A DNA stretch of 64,000 bases from positions 3,100,001 to 3,164,000 of the forward strand of contig NZ_CP171225.1 in NCBI RefSeq assembly GCF_043226085.1, written 5' to 3'. Position numbers and translations under genes: made by a program. Source of the DNA: Amaricoccus sp003258405. GTDB lineage: Bacteria; Pseudomonadota; Alphaproteobacteria; Rhodobacterales; Rhodobacteraceae. Positions 32,744 through 40,683 of this stretch are shown here, piece after piece. Numbering within the stretch: the stretch's first letter is position 1; each line of letters starts with the position of its first letter. The notes under the pieces are model-generated. The model had not been told where the DNA came from, searched no databases, and was given only the letters and a program-made list of their open reading frames with translations.

Positions 32744-34204
32744 ATGAGCAAGGTCATCAGGAACGGCACCATCGTCACCGCGGATCGGAGCTACAAGGCG
32801 GATGTCTTGATCGAGGGCGAGACGATCCTCGAGATCGGCGAGGGCCTGTCGGGGGACGAGACGATCGATGCGACCGACGCCTATGTGATGCCCGGCGGGA
32901 TCGACCCGCATACCCATCTCGAGATGCCCTTCATGGGCACGACGGCGGCCGAGACCTTCGAGAGCGGCACCTTCGCGGCGGCGGCGGGCGGCACGACGAT
33001 GCTGGTCGATTTCGTGCTGCCGGGCGAGGACGGGAGCCTTCTCAATGCGATCGCGGACTGGGACCGGAAGTCGTCGAAGCAGATCTGCGTCGATCTCGGC
33101 TATCACATGGCGATCACCGGCTGGAACGAGCGGATCTTCTCCGAGATGGAGGAGGTGGTGAAGCGCGGCGTCAACACCTTCAAGCATTTCATGGCCTACA
33201 AGGGCGCGCTGATGGTGGAGGACGACGAGATGTATGCGTCCTTCAAGCGCTGTGCCGAGCTCGGCGCGCTGCCGCTCGTCCATGCCGAGAACGGCGACAT
33301 CGTGGCCGAGCTGCAGAAGAAATACATGGAGGAGGGGCTGACCGGGCCCGAGGGGCATGCCTATTCGCGCCCGCCCGAGGTCGAGGGCGAGGCGGCCAAC
33401 CGGGCGATCATGATCGCCGATGCCGCCGGCGTGCCGCTCTATATCGTCCATGTCTCCTGCGAGCAGGCGCATGAGGCGATCCGGCGCGCGCGGCAGAAGG
33501 GGATGCGGGTCTATGGCGAGCCGCTGGTCCAGCACCTGACGCTCGACGAGACCGAGTATTTCAACAGGGACTGGGACTATGCCGCGCGGCGGGTGATGTC
33601 GCCGCCCTTCCGGGACAAGGCGCATCAGGCGAGCCTCTGGGCCGGGCTGCAGGCGGGATCGCTTCAGGTGGTCGCGACCGATCACGCGGCCTTCACCACG
33701 GACCAGAAGCGGATGGGGCTCTCGGGCTTCCCCTCGATCCCCAACGGCACCGGCGGGCTCGAGGAGCGGATGCCGGTGCTCTGGTCGATGGGGGTGGGCA
33801 CGGGGCGGCTCACGCCCAACGAGTTCGTCGCCGTCACCTCGACCAATATCGCCAAGATCCTCAACATCTATCCGAAGAAGGGCGCGATCGTGCCCGGCGC
33901 GGATGCCGATATCGTGGTCTGGGACCCGGGGCTCTCGAAGACGATCACCACGGCGAGCCAGAAATCGGTGCTCGACTACTGTGTCTTCGAGGGCTTCGAG
34001 GTGCGGGGGCTGCCGCGCTACACGCTCTCGCGCGGCGACGTGGTCTGGGCCGACGGGCAGAACAGCCAGCCGCAGCCGGGCCGCGGCAGGTTCGTGCCGC
34101 GCCCGGCCTTTCCCGCGGCGCACACGGCGCTCTCGAAGTGGAAGGAGCTCAACTCCCCGCGCAAGATCGCGCGCGATCCGCTCAACATTCCCTCGGGGGT
34201 CTGA
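32744..34204 (+). CDS. hydA: Dihydropyrimidinase
   Basis: 486 residues. A cyclic amidohydrolase with the metal motif GGIDPHTHLEMPFMG near residues 51-65, the carboxylated lysine in TFKHFMAYKGAL near 147, HAENGD and YIVHVSCE histidines, and TDHAAF with the catalytic Asp near 315. It opens the ring of dihydrouracil or dihydrothymine to N-carbamoyl-beta-alanine or its methyl analogue, the step before the ureidopropionase encoded upstream. The dihydropyrimidine dehydrogenase (preTA/pydA) needed for the first step is not in this window. Its stop abuts the ATG of the next gene (TGAATG). Confidence 0.94.
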   Translation: MSKVIRNGTIVTADRSYKADVLIEGETILEIGEGLSGDETIDATDAYVMPGGIDPHTHLEMPFMGTTAAETFESGTFAAAAGGTTMLVDFVLPGEDGSLLNAIADWDRKSSKQICVDLGYHMAITGWNERIFSEMEEVVKRGVNTFKHFMAYKGALMVEDDEMYASFKRCAELGALPLVHAENGDIVAELQKKYMEEGLTGPEGHAYSRPPEVEGEAANRAIMIADAAGVPLYIVHVSCEQAHEAIRRARQKGMRVYGEPLVQHLTLDETEYFNRDWDYAARRVMSPPFRDKAHQASLWAGLQAGSLQVVATDHAAFTTDQKRMGLSGFPSIPNGTGGLEERMPVLWSMGVGTGRLTPNEFVAVTSTNIAKILNIYPKKGAIVPGADADIVVWDPGLSKTITTASQKSVLDYCVFEGFEVRGLPRYTLSRGDVVWADGQNSQPQPGRGRFVPRPAFPAAHTALSKWKELNSPRKIARDPLNIPSGV

Positions 34205-34504
34205 ATGGCGATCGCGGGCGAGGACATCCTCCTCGAGGAGGGGGAGAGCAAGGGGCGCTATGTCTACCGCAACGACGGCGCGGAGGCGGAGATGACCTTC
34301 TCGAAGGCCGGGGCGGCGCTTCTCATCATCGATCACACCGGGGTGCCGGACGTTTTCCGCGGCCAGGGCGTCGGGGCGGCGCTGGTGCTCCGGGGGGTGG
34401 AGGATGCCCGGAAGGCGGGGAAAAGGATCCTGCCGCTTTGCCCCTTCGCCGCGGCGCAGTTCCGCCGCCATCCCGAATGGGCTGATGTGCTGGAGGGCCG
34501 ATGA
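34205..34504 (+). CDS. Short GNAT-like acetyltransferase (Acetyltransf_CG type)
   Basis: 99 residues. The acetyl-CoA loop VPDVFRGQGVGAALVLRGVEDARKAGKRILPLCPFAAAQFRRHPEWADVL is the hallmark of the small YidJ/GTLF3B-like group. It begins right at the dihydropyrimidinase stop and its last four bases overlap the next gene (ATGA), so it is translated with the operon. Substrate unknown; whether it belongs functionally to pyrimidine degradation cannot be said. Confidence 0.85.
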   Translation: MAIAGEDILLEEGESKGRYVYRNDGAEAEMTFSKAGAALLIIDHTGVPDVFRGQGVGAALVLRGVEDARKAGKRILPLCPFAAAQFRRHPEWADVLEGR

Positions 34505-35013
34505 AGGATTTCGTTGTTCGCGAATTCCGGCACATGCTGCCGCCGACGATCTTCTTCATCGTGTGCTTCAATGTCCTCGTGCTCACGGTGGCGCTGCTGG
34601 CGCATGGGAGCGGCGGCGAGCTGCCCACCTATGCGGCGGCGACGGTGGCGGCACTTGTCTGCGGCAAGGCGGTGCTGGTGGCCGACAAGCTGCCCTTCTT
34701 CAACCGCTATCCGCACAAGCCGCTGATCTGGAACGCCGGCTGGAAGGCCGGGCTCTATGTGCTGGTGGCGCTGGTCTTCCGGCTGCTGGAAAAGCTGCTC
34801 GCGGCCGCGACCAACGGTTACGGGTTTGCGGCCGGCCTGCACGAGGAGGCGGCGCATTTCGTCTGGACCCGGTTCTGGGTGGTGCAGATCTGGCTGCTGC
34901 TGCTCTTTCTCGGCTATTCCGCCTTTCGCGAACTGATCGGCGAGCTCGGCCGGGGCCGGATCATGGCGATGTTCTTCGGCCCGGTGAGAAAGGGAGAGGT
35001 GGGCGATGGCTGA
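34501..35013 (+). CDS. Hypothetical inner-membrane protein
   Basis: 170 residues with about four hydrophobic spans (near residues 14-35, 43-60, 80-98 and 125-145) separated by short charged loops, including EEAAHFVWTRFWVVQ. No family recognised. Its ATG overlaps the stop of the small acetyltransferase gene, so it is the last visible gene of the pyrimidine operon before a convergent gene. Confidence 0.75.
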   Translation: MKDFVVREFRHMLPPTIFFIVCFNVLVLTVALLAHGSGGELPTYAAATVAALVCGKAVLVADKLPFFNRYPHKPLIWNAGWKAGLYVLVALVFRLLEKLLAAATNGYGFAAGLHEEAAHFVWTRFWVVQIWLLLLFLGYSAFRELIGELGRGRIMAMFFGPVRKGEVGDG

Positions 35014-35079
35014 CCCCGGCGGGAAGGGAGCAGCAGGCGCTCAGGGCTTCCACGAGGCCTGATGAGGCGAGCGCGCGGA

Positions 35080-35856
35080 TCAGGGTGTCCGGCTGTCGTG
35101 ATGCGACGCGGCCATACGCGGCTGTCGGGCGGTCTCCGGGCCAGTGAGCTGCGCGGCAGCCTCGAGATAGGCCTGCGCGCAAATGGTGAGGCCGATCGCG
35201 ATCACGGTCACAAGCGCCAGCACGACGATCTCGCCGCCATCCTCGATATTCGTCATCAGGAATTCCGAGCCGGACGGGGCGAGCACATCCAGCATGTCCA
35301 CGACCACTCCGAAGATGACCAGAAGCAGGAAGCAGAGCACGACAGCGGCGAGAATGCCGGCCTCGCCGGCGCGCCGCCGCAGCCAGGCCCAGCCAAAGAG
35401 AGGTGTCATGCCGATCAGCGCCAGAAGCCAGGCAAGGATCTCTCCCGAATCCTGACTGCGCAGCCCGAAGACGGACGGCAGCGCGAACGCCCTGCTCAGG
35501 AGCGTGCCGACGCGCTCGTGATACTGCATCGAGTCGTCGAGCCAGATGAAGGCGAACAGGACCGAGAGGGCGAACAGTGCCGGGGACCGCTGCGTCAGGG
35601 CGCCAATCAGGAACGCAAGCGAAGAGACGAAGCTCAGGGAGCGCGAATACTGCTCTCCGAGGCTTTCTTCTCTGGCGAGAAAGAGAAGTTCACGGACCTG
35701 GGGTTCGTACCGGGAGCCTGCTGCCAGATACGGTATGACGACAGATAATGTCAGAATAAAAACTGTGGCAAGAAGAAGAATGAAGAACGCATTCCTTGTA
35801 GCCCGGTCCTCTTTCAGGCTCCGGAAAAGAAGAATTACTTCACGGAATGTCTTCAT
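35080..35856 (-). CDS. Hypothetical polytopic membrane protein
   Basis: 258 residues from ATG 35856. About five to six hydrophobic segments are visible, including FFILLLATVFILTLSVVIPYLA near the N-terminus and GILAAVVLCFLLLVIFGVVVDML in the C-terminal half. The segment WLDDSMQYHERVG between spans carries acidic and His residues. No family is recognised. Codons are less GC-rich near the 5' end than in neighbours, which may mark more recent arrival. It lies convergent to the pyrimidine operon and divergent from the ABC operon. Confidence 0.7.
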   Translation of the reverse strand: MKTFREVILLFRSLKEDRATRNAFFILLLATVFILTLSVVIPYLAAGSRYEPQVRELLFLAREESLGEQYSRSLSFVSSLAFLIGALTQRSPALFALSVLFAFIWLDDSMQYHERVGTLLSRAFALPSVFGLRSQDSGEILAWLLALIGMTPLFGWAWLRRRAGEAGILAAVVLCFLLLVIFGVVVDMLDVLAPSGSEFLMTNIEDGGEIVVLALVTVIAIGLTICAQAYLEAAAQLTGPETARQPRMAASHHDSRTP

Positions 35857-35931
35857 TCTATCGGCCTCGCCTGCGTTTTTCGCCTCAGGGTTGTTTAAGA
35901 TTGCTCCGTATTGGTGGCGTCGTAAGTTCCT

Positions 35932-35963
35932 GTCATGTGATTGTCAATAAAGTGTCACATGAC
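35932..35963. repeat. Inverted repeat in the intergenic region before the NMT1-type ABC operon
   Basis: GTCATGTGA (35932-35940) and TCACATGAC (35955-35963) are exact inverted copies around a 14-base AT-rich centre. It lies between two divergent genes and could be an operator. I do not recognise the regulator; it is not a RutR box. Confidence 0.5.
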
Positions 35964-36090
35964 TGTCGCGTGAGTGGAAACCCGGGGCGCGTCGGGCGGT
36001 CTTCGCCGGGCAATCATGATCGGCAGCCATTGCAGCTTGATTCAAGGTGCGGCACAGTTCGTCCCGTGATCCGGTCAGGGTGGTTGTCTG

Positions 36091-36879
36091 ATGAGTGAAA
36101 GGTTCGCTGTGATCGAGGCGAAGGGGCTGGGGCTTACGTTCGAGACGGGCGACGGGCCGGTGCATGCGCTGAAGGACGTCGATCTCGCGATCCACAAGGG
36201 CGATTTCGTTTCGTTCATCGGGCCGTCGGGCTGCGGCAAGACCACCTTCCTGCGGGTTGCGGCGGATCTCGAGCAGCCCACGGCGGGGCGCATCACCGTC
36301 AACGGCATGAGCCCGGAGGAGGCGCGCAAGAGCCGCTCCTACGGCTATGTCTTCCAGGCGGCGGGGCTCTTCCCGTGGCGGACCATCGGGGCGAACGTGC
36401 GGCTGCCGCTGGAGATCATGGGCTACGAGCGGGCCGAGCAGGAACGGCGCATGGCGCGCGTGCTGGAGCTCGTCGAGCTCTCGGGCTTCGAGAAGAAATA
36501 TCCCTGGCAGCTTTCGGGCGGCATGCAGCAGAGGGCCTCGATCGCCCGGGCGCTCGCCTTCGATGCCGATATCCTGCTGATGGACGAGCCCTTCGGGGCG
36601 CTCGACGAGATCGTGCGCGACAAGCTCAACGAGCAGCTGCTTGCGCTCTGGGCGCGGACGGGCAAGACCATCGGCTTCGTGACGCATTCGATCCCGGAGG
36701 CGGTGTTCCTCTCGACCCATATCGTCGTGATGAGCCCGCGGCCGGGGCGGGTGACGGATGTGATCGAGAGCACGCTGCCGCGGGAGCGGACGCTCGACAT
36801 CAGGGAAACACCGGAATTCCTCGCGCTGGCGCATCGCGTGCGCGAGGGGCTGAGGGCAGGACATGCATATGACGAGTGA
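36091..36879 (+). CDS. ABC transporter ATP-binding protein (NitT/TauT family)
   Basis: 262 residues. Walker A GPSGCGKTT near residues 48-56, signature LSGGMQQRASIARAL near 141-155, Walker B ILLMDEPFGALDE near 162-174 and the switch His in THSIPEA. The class is the SsuB/TauB/ThiZ type that energises uptake of small anions or pyrimidine-like compounds. It belongs with the permeases at 37658 and 39777 and the binding protein at 40684. The neighbouring pyrimidine degradation genes suggest the importer brings in a pyrimidine-related compound, by inference. Confidence 0.92.
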   Translation: MSERFAVIEAKGLGLTFETGDGPVHALKDVDLAIHKGDFVSFIGPSGCGKTTFLRVAADLEQPTAGRITVNGMSPEEARKSRSYGYVFQAAGLFPWRTIGANVRLPLEIMGYERAEQERRMARVLELVELSGFEKKYPWQLSGGMQQRASIARALAFDADILLMDEPFGALDEIVRDKLNEQLLALWARTGKTIGFVTHSIPEAVFLSTHIVVMSPRPGRVTDVIESTLPRERTLDIRETPEFLALAHRVREGLRAGHAYDE

Positions 36880-37300
36880 GAGTGCGGCGGGGATGCTGCC
36901 GCGGAGGAGCGGGGGACGCCGGGGCGGTGCGGGTGCCGGGCGCCGGGCGGGGCGGCTTCTGCTGCTCCTCGGGCTGGCGGCCTGTGCCGCGGGCGGGGCG
37001 ACCTATCACGGCAAGTTTCTCGACAACGGCGCCGGGATCACCATGCATCAGGTGGCGATCGCGGATCCCAACGACTGGGGCGACTGGACGGTCTTGCGCC
37101 TGCCCGGCCGGGTGCAGTGCGACAACATGAAGCGGCCGTCGGACACGCGGAAGAACCTGCTGCTGCTCCGCTGCAGCGACGGGCGGACCGGAACGCTCGC
37201 CTGGACGCCGGACGATTACGCGAGGGGGATCGAGCTGCGCGGCGATGTCGCGGGGCGGCCCTTCGTGGTCTACCGCAACGGACCGGCGGCGCATGGCTGA
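36863..37300 (+). CDS. Putative lipoprotein inside the ABC operon
   Basis: 145 residues from ATG 36863, which lies within the end of the ATPase gene and has AGGAC just before it. In-frame ATGs at 36869 and 36893 are alternatives. An Arg/Gly-rich N-terminus precedes the hydrophobic stretch LLLLLGLAACAAGG with a lipobox cysteine. The mature part shows YHGKFLDNGAGITMHQVAIADPNDWGDWTVLRLPGRVQCDNMK and no recognised fold. Tight overlap places it in the transporter operon. Confidence 0.65.
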   Translation: MHMTSESAAGMLPRRSGGRRGGAGAGRRAGRLLLLLGLAACAAGGATYHGKFLDNGAGITMHQVAIADPNDWGDWTVLRLPGRVQCDNMKRPSDTRKNLLLLRCSDGRTGTLAWTPDDYARGIELRGDVAGRPFVVYRNGPAAHG

Positions 37301-37661
37301 GCACGGCGGCACGGGAGGGCGGGCTTATGCCGTCCTGACGGCCGCGGGCCCCGTCCCGCGCCGGGCGGCGCATGACGCGCGCGGGATCCGGGGCGCGGGA
37401 GATCCGGTCGAGGCCTGTCTGTCCTTCGACCCGGGGCGCGGACAGGTGGGCGCGCTGTTCTGCCGGCGGACCGGTGCCGGGGTGGGGAAGGTGCTGGTGG
37501 ACCGGATCAAGCCGGGGAGGTCCCAACTCCGGCTCCGGACCCAGGTGCCGAATGCCGGGGCGCAGTGGCTCCACGCCGGCGAGGGCTTCATCGAGGGGAG
37601 GCAGGCCGAGCCGGAGCCCTCCGGGACTGTGCCCGAGATCGAGAGGGAGTGGCGCGGATGA
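37293..37661 (+). CDS. Hypothetical protein coupled to the ABC permease gene
   Basis: 122 residues. The start ATG 37293 lies inside the end of the lipoprotein gene and the stop overlaps the next ATG as ATGA, so the frame is tied into the operon at both ends. That is stronger evidence than its unremarkable, Gly/Arg-rich sequence. No family is recognised. Confidence 0.5.
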   Translation: MAEHGGTGGRAYAVLTAAGPVPRRAAHDARGIRGAGDPVEACLSFDPGRGQVGALFCRRTGAGVGKVLVDRIKPGRSQLRLRTQVPNAGAQWLHAGEGFIEGRQAEPEPSGTVPEIEREWRG

Positions 37662-38521
37662 GAGCGGTGCTGCCCGTCGTCACGGTGGTCGCGGCGATCT
37701 TCGCGCTCTGGTATGCGGGCGCGGTCTGGCTCAATGCGCCCTGGGCGCGCGATCAGGCAGCGCGGGCCGGGGTGGAGCTCACGCTGCCCGAGCTGGTCTC
37801 GGCGACCTGGAGCCAGGAGCGGCCGCGGCTGCCCGCGCCGCATCAGGTGGCAGAGGAGTTCTGGAAATCGACCGCCGGGACCCGGCTCTCCTCCAAGCGC
37901 AACCTGCTCTATCATGCCTGGGTGACGCTCGCCGCAACGCTCACGGGCTTCGCGCTGGGCACGGGGCTCGGCATCCTGCTGGCGGTGGGCATCGTGCACG
38001 ACCGGACGATGAACGCCTCCGTCATGCCCTGGGTCATCGCGAGCCAGACGATCCCGATCCTCGCCATCGCGCCGATGATCATCGTGGTGCTGAACTCGGT
38101 GGGGGTCACGGGGCTGCTGCCGAAGGCGATCATCTCGATGTATCTGAGCTTCTTTCCGGTGGTCGTCGGCATGGTGAAGGGGTTCCGCAGCCCCGATGCG
38201 ATGCTGCTCGACCAGATGCGGACCTGGAGTGCGAGCCGGAGCCAGACCTTCCGCAAGCTGCGCTGGCCCGCGAGCCTCCCCTATCTCTTTCCCTCGCTCA
38301 AGGTCGCGGTGGCGGCCAGCCTCGTCGGCGCGATCATCGGCGAGCTGCCGACCGGCGCGGTGGCGGGGCTTGGCGCGCGGATGCTCTCGGGGAGCTACTA
38401 CGGCCAGACGGTGCAGATCTGGTCGGCGCTGGTGATGGCCGCGATCCTTGCCGCGGCGCTTGTCGCGGTGATCGGGCTGGCGGAACGGGCGGCGGGCCGG
38501 GCCATGGGGGGGCGGGCGTGA
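37658..38521 (+). CDS. ABC transporter permease (NitT/TauT family), first copy
   Basis: 287 residues. About six spans follow an N-terminal signal-anchor-like helix and a periplasmic section (residues about 30-80). The permease loop GMVKGFRSPDAMLLDQMRTWSASRSQTFRKLRWPASLPYLFPSLKVAVAASLVGAIIGE is the BPD_transp_1 signature. It is one of two different permeases of this importer; the second follows beyond an opposite-strand gene. Confidence 0.9.
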   Translation: MRAVLPVVTVVAAIFALWYAGAVWLNAPWARDQAARAGVELTLPELVSATWSQERPRLPAPHQVAEEFWKSTAGTRLSSKRNLLYHAWVTLAATLTGFALGTGLGILLAVGIVHDRTMNASVMPWVIASQTIPILAIAPMIIVVLNSVGVTGLLPKAIISMYLSFFPVVVGMVKGFRSPDAMLLDQMRTWSASRSQTFRKLRWPASLPYLFPSLKVAVAASLVGAIIGELPTGAVAGLGARMLSGSYYGQTVQIWSALVMAAILAAALVAVIGLAERAAGRAMGGRA

Positions 38522-38532
38522 GGGCGGCTGCG

Positions 38533-39690
38533 TCACGTGCCGAACTGGAACGCCTCGAAGGGGGCGAGGGCCGCCTCGATCTGGGCCTTGTCGCCGTCGC
38601 GGGGGCCGTGGATCCAGCTCCATTGCCGGATCTCGAGGCGCTTCGCCGCACGGTCCGCCTTGAGGTCGAGCACGGCGGCGATCCGGTCGCCGACAAGGAC
38701 CGGCAGGCCGAAGTAGCCGTAGCGGCGCTCGGGGGCCGGGACATAGGCCTCGAAACGGTGGTCATGGCCGAAGAGGCGGTTGAGGCGCGCGCGCTGGATC
38801 GTCAGGGGGTCGAAGGGCGAGAGGATGTGGACGCGCTCGCCGGCGCCGGGCAGGTCGAGCGCGGCCGTTTCGGGGGCGATCCAGTGGCTTGCCTCGGCCT
38901 CGCCGGCGAGACGGACGGGCAGGAGCCTGCGCTGCCGGATGCGCCGGGCGATCAGCTCGGCCATGGCCGCCTTGCGTGGCGCATCGAGGTAGCAGATCGA
39001 CTCGAGGCTGACGATGCCCTGCGCGCGCAGGGCGCGCTCGAGCAGGTAGTCGAGGATCTGCGCCTCGCTCGCCGGGCGCGGGCGCCGGTCCCAGCCGAAA
39101 TGCCGGTTGGTCAGATCGTAGGTGCGCAGCATGCCGTCGCGGCGGCTGATGGCGAGGTCTCCGGCGAAGAAGGCGTATTGCATCGCGACTTTCGCGGGCT
39201 TCCGGCTCGCCCACGGGTGGTGCTTCTCGACCAGCGGCTCGTCGGTGAAGTCGCGGATGCTCAGGGGGCCCTCGCGGCGGATGCGGGCCAGAACCCGGCG
39301 CACGTCGGCGGGCGAGATGCGGCCGAACCAGCGATCGGTATTGCCGGCCTCGGCCTTCATCGCGGGCAGGAAGTGGCGATAGGCGGAGGTCGGAAGATAG
39401 GCGAGCGCATGGGTCCAGTATTCGAAGACGGATCGTTCGCCGCTCTGGGCGTGGTGCAGATCCGCCGGGCGGTATCCCGGAATGCGGGACCACAGGACGT
39501 GGTGGTGGGCGCGCTCGATGACGTGGATGGTGTCGATCTGCACATAGCCGAGATGCTCGATGGCCGCGCGCGTGGCCTCGGGGCCGGTGCCGAAGGGGGC
39601 GGGCGCATCGAGGCGCTGCGCGTGCAGCCAGAGGCCGCGGGCGCGGGCAATGCCGATTTCGAGCGGGGCGGTGTGGCGGGCCATGGCCAT
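38533..39690 (-). CDS. YcaQ-like winged-helix DNA glycosylase (crosslink repair)
   Basis: 385 residues. The catalytic QxD motif is present as GYVQIDTI (Gln51, Asp53), followed by the family pattern IERAHHHVLWSRIPGY and FEYWTHALAYLP. E. coli YcaQ (AlkX) and its relatives remove bulky alkylated bases and unhook DNA interstrand crosslinks. The C-terminal ILSPFDPLTIQRARLNRLFGHDHRFEAYVPAPERRYGYFGLPVLVGDRI is typical. The gene lies on the minus strand between the two permease genes of one ABC importer, an odd place for a repair gene. Confidence 0.9.
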   Translation of the reverse strand: MAMARHTAPLEIGIARARGLWLHAQRLDAPAPFGTGPEATRAAIEHLGYVQIDTIHVIERAHHHVLWSRIPGYRPADLHHAQSGERSVFEYWTHALAYLPTSAYRHFLPAMKAEAGNTDRWFGRISPADVRRVLARIRREGPLSIRDFTDEPLVEKHHPWASRKPAKVAMQYAFFAGDLAISRRDGMLRTYDLTNRHFGWDRRPRPASEAQILDYLLERALRAQGIVSLESICYLDAPRKAAMAELIARRIRQRRLLPVRLAGEAEASHWIAPETAALDLPGAGERVHILSPFDPLTIQRARLNRLFGHDHRFEAYVPAPERRYGYFGLPVLVGDRIAAVLDLKADRAAKRLEIRQWSWIHGPRDGDKAQIEAALAPFEAFQFGT

Positions 39691-39776
39691 TCCAGTGACC
39701 GGATGCGGCGGCGCTTGTCCAGTGCCGAGCGTGCGGCGGGCGTCGGCAGCCGGCCGCGCCGGCGGGAGGCGCGCCT

Positions 39777-40622
39777 ATGAGCACGGGGGTTGCGCTTCTC
39801 GTGCTGCTGCTGGCCTGGGTGGGCGCCTGGTGGCTGAACATCCGCGCGGTGCGGGCCGGCGGCTGGCTGGGCCGGATCTTCCCGCCGGTCTTCTTCGGCG
39901 CGACGCTGCTGCTGCTCTGGGAGCTTGCGGTGCGGGTCTTTCATGTGAGCCCGGTGCTGCTGCCCGCGCCCTCGGCGATCGCGGTGCGGCTGGTGGCGAG
40001 CGGCGCCGTGCTCTGGGGCGATGTGGTGCAGACCTTCTTCAAGGGTGCGCTTTCGGGCTATGTCATCGGCTGCGGTGCGGCGATCGTCGCAGGCATCCTG
40101 GTGGACCGGATGCCGTTCCTGCGCCGCGGGTTGCTGCCGGTGGGCAATTTCGTCTCGGCGCTGCCGATCATCGGCATGGCGCCGATCATGGTGATGTGGT
40201 TCGGCTTCGACTGGGAATCGAAGGCGGCGATCGTCGTCCTGATGGTGTTCTTCCCCATGCTGGTGAACACGGTGCAGGGGCTTGCTGCGACCGATGCGAT
40301 GCAGCGGGACCTGATGGACACCTATGCCGCGAGCTACCGGCAGTCACTCTTCAAGCTTCGGCTGCCCGCGGCGGCACCTTTCCTCTTTAACGGCTTGAAA
40401 ATCTGCACGACTTTGGCTCTCATCGGTGCCATTGTGGCGGAGTTCTTCGGCTCCCCGACCCGCGGCATGGGCTTCCGGATCTCGACCGAGGTCGGCCGGC
40501 TCGCGCTCGACATGGTCTGGGCGGAGATCGCCGTCGCGGCGCTCGTGGGCTCGGCCTTCTACGGCATCGTGGCCCTGGCCGAGCGGGCCGTGACCTTCTG
40601 GCACCCGGCGCAGCGGGGCTGA
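39777..40622 (+). CDS. ABC transporter permease (NitT/TauT family), second copy
   Basis: 281 residues. An N-terminal membrane helix (ALLVLLLAWVGAWWLNIR) and a second span precede the BPD_transp_1 domain, with VNTVQGLAATDAMQRDLMDTYAASYRQSLFKLRLPAAAPFLFNGLKICTTLALIGAIVAEFFG. It should pair with the permease at 37658. Because ycaQ-like DNA on the other strand separates them, this gene either has its own promoter or is reached by transcription across about 1.2 kb of antisense. Confidence 0.9.
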   Translation: MSTGVALLVLLLAWVGAWWLNIRAVRAGGWLGRIFPPVFFGATLLLLWELAVRVFHVSPVLLPAPSAIAVRLVASGAVLWGDVVQTFFKGALSGYVIGCGAAIVAGILVDRMPFLRRGLLPVGNFVSALPIIGMAPIMVMWFGFDWESKAAIVVLMVFFPMLVNTVQGLAATDAMQRDLMDTYAASYRQSLFKLRLPAAAPFLFNGLKICTTLALIGAIVAEFFGSPTRGMGFRISTEVGRLALDMVWAEIAVAALVGSAFYGIVALAERAVTFWHPAQRG

Positions 40623-40683
40623 AGGCCGGCCTGCGCGGCCTGTCGGGTTTCTACGGTCGTGTTGTATCTTGAGGAGAGACGGA

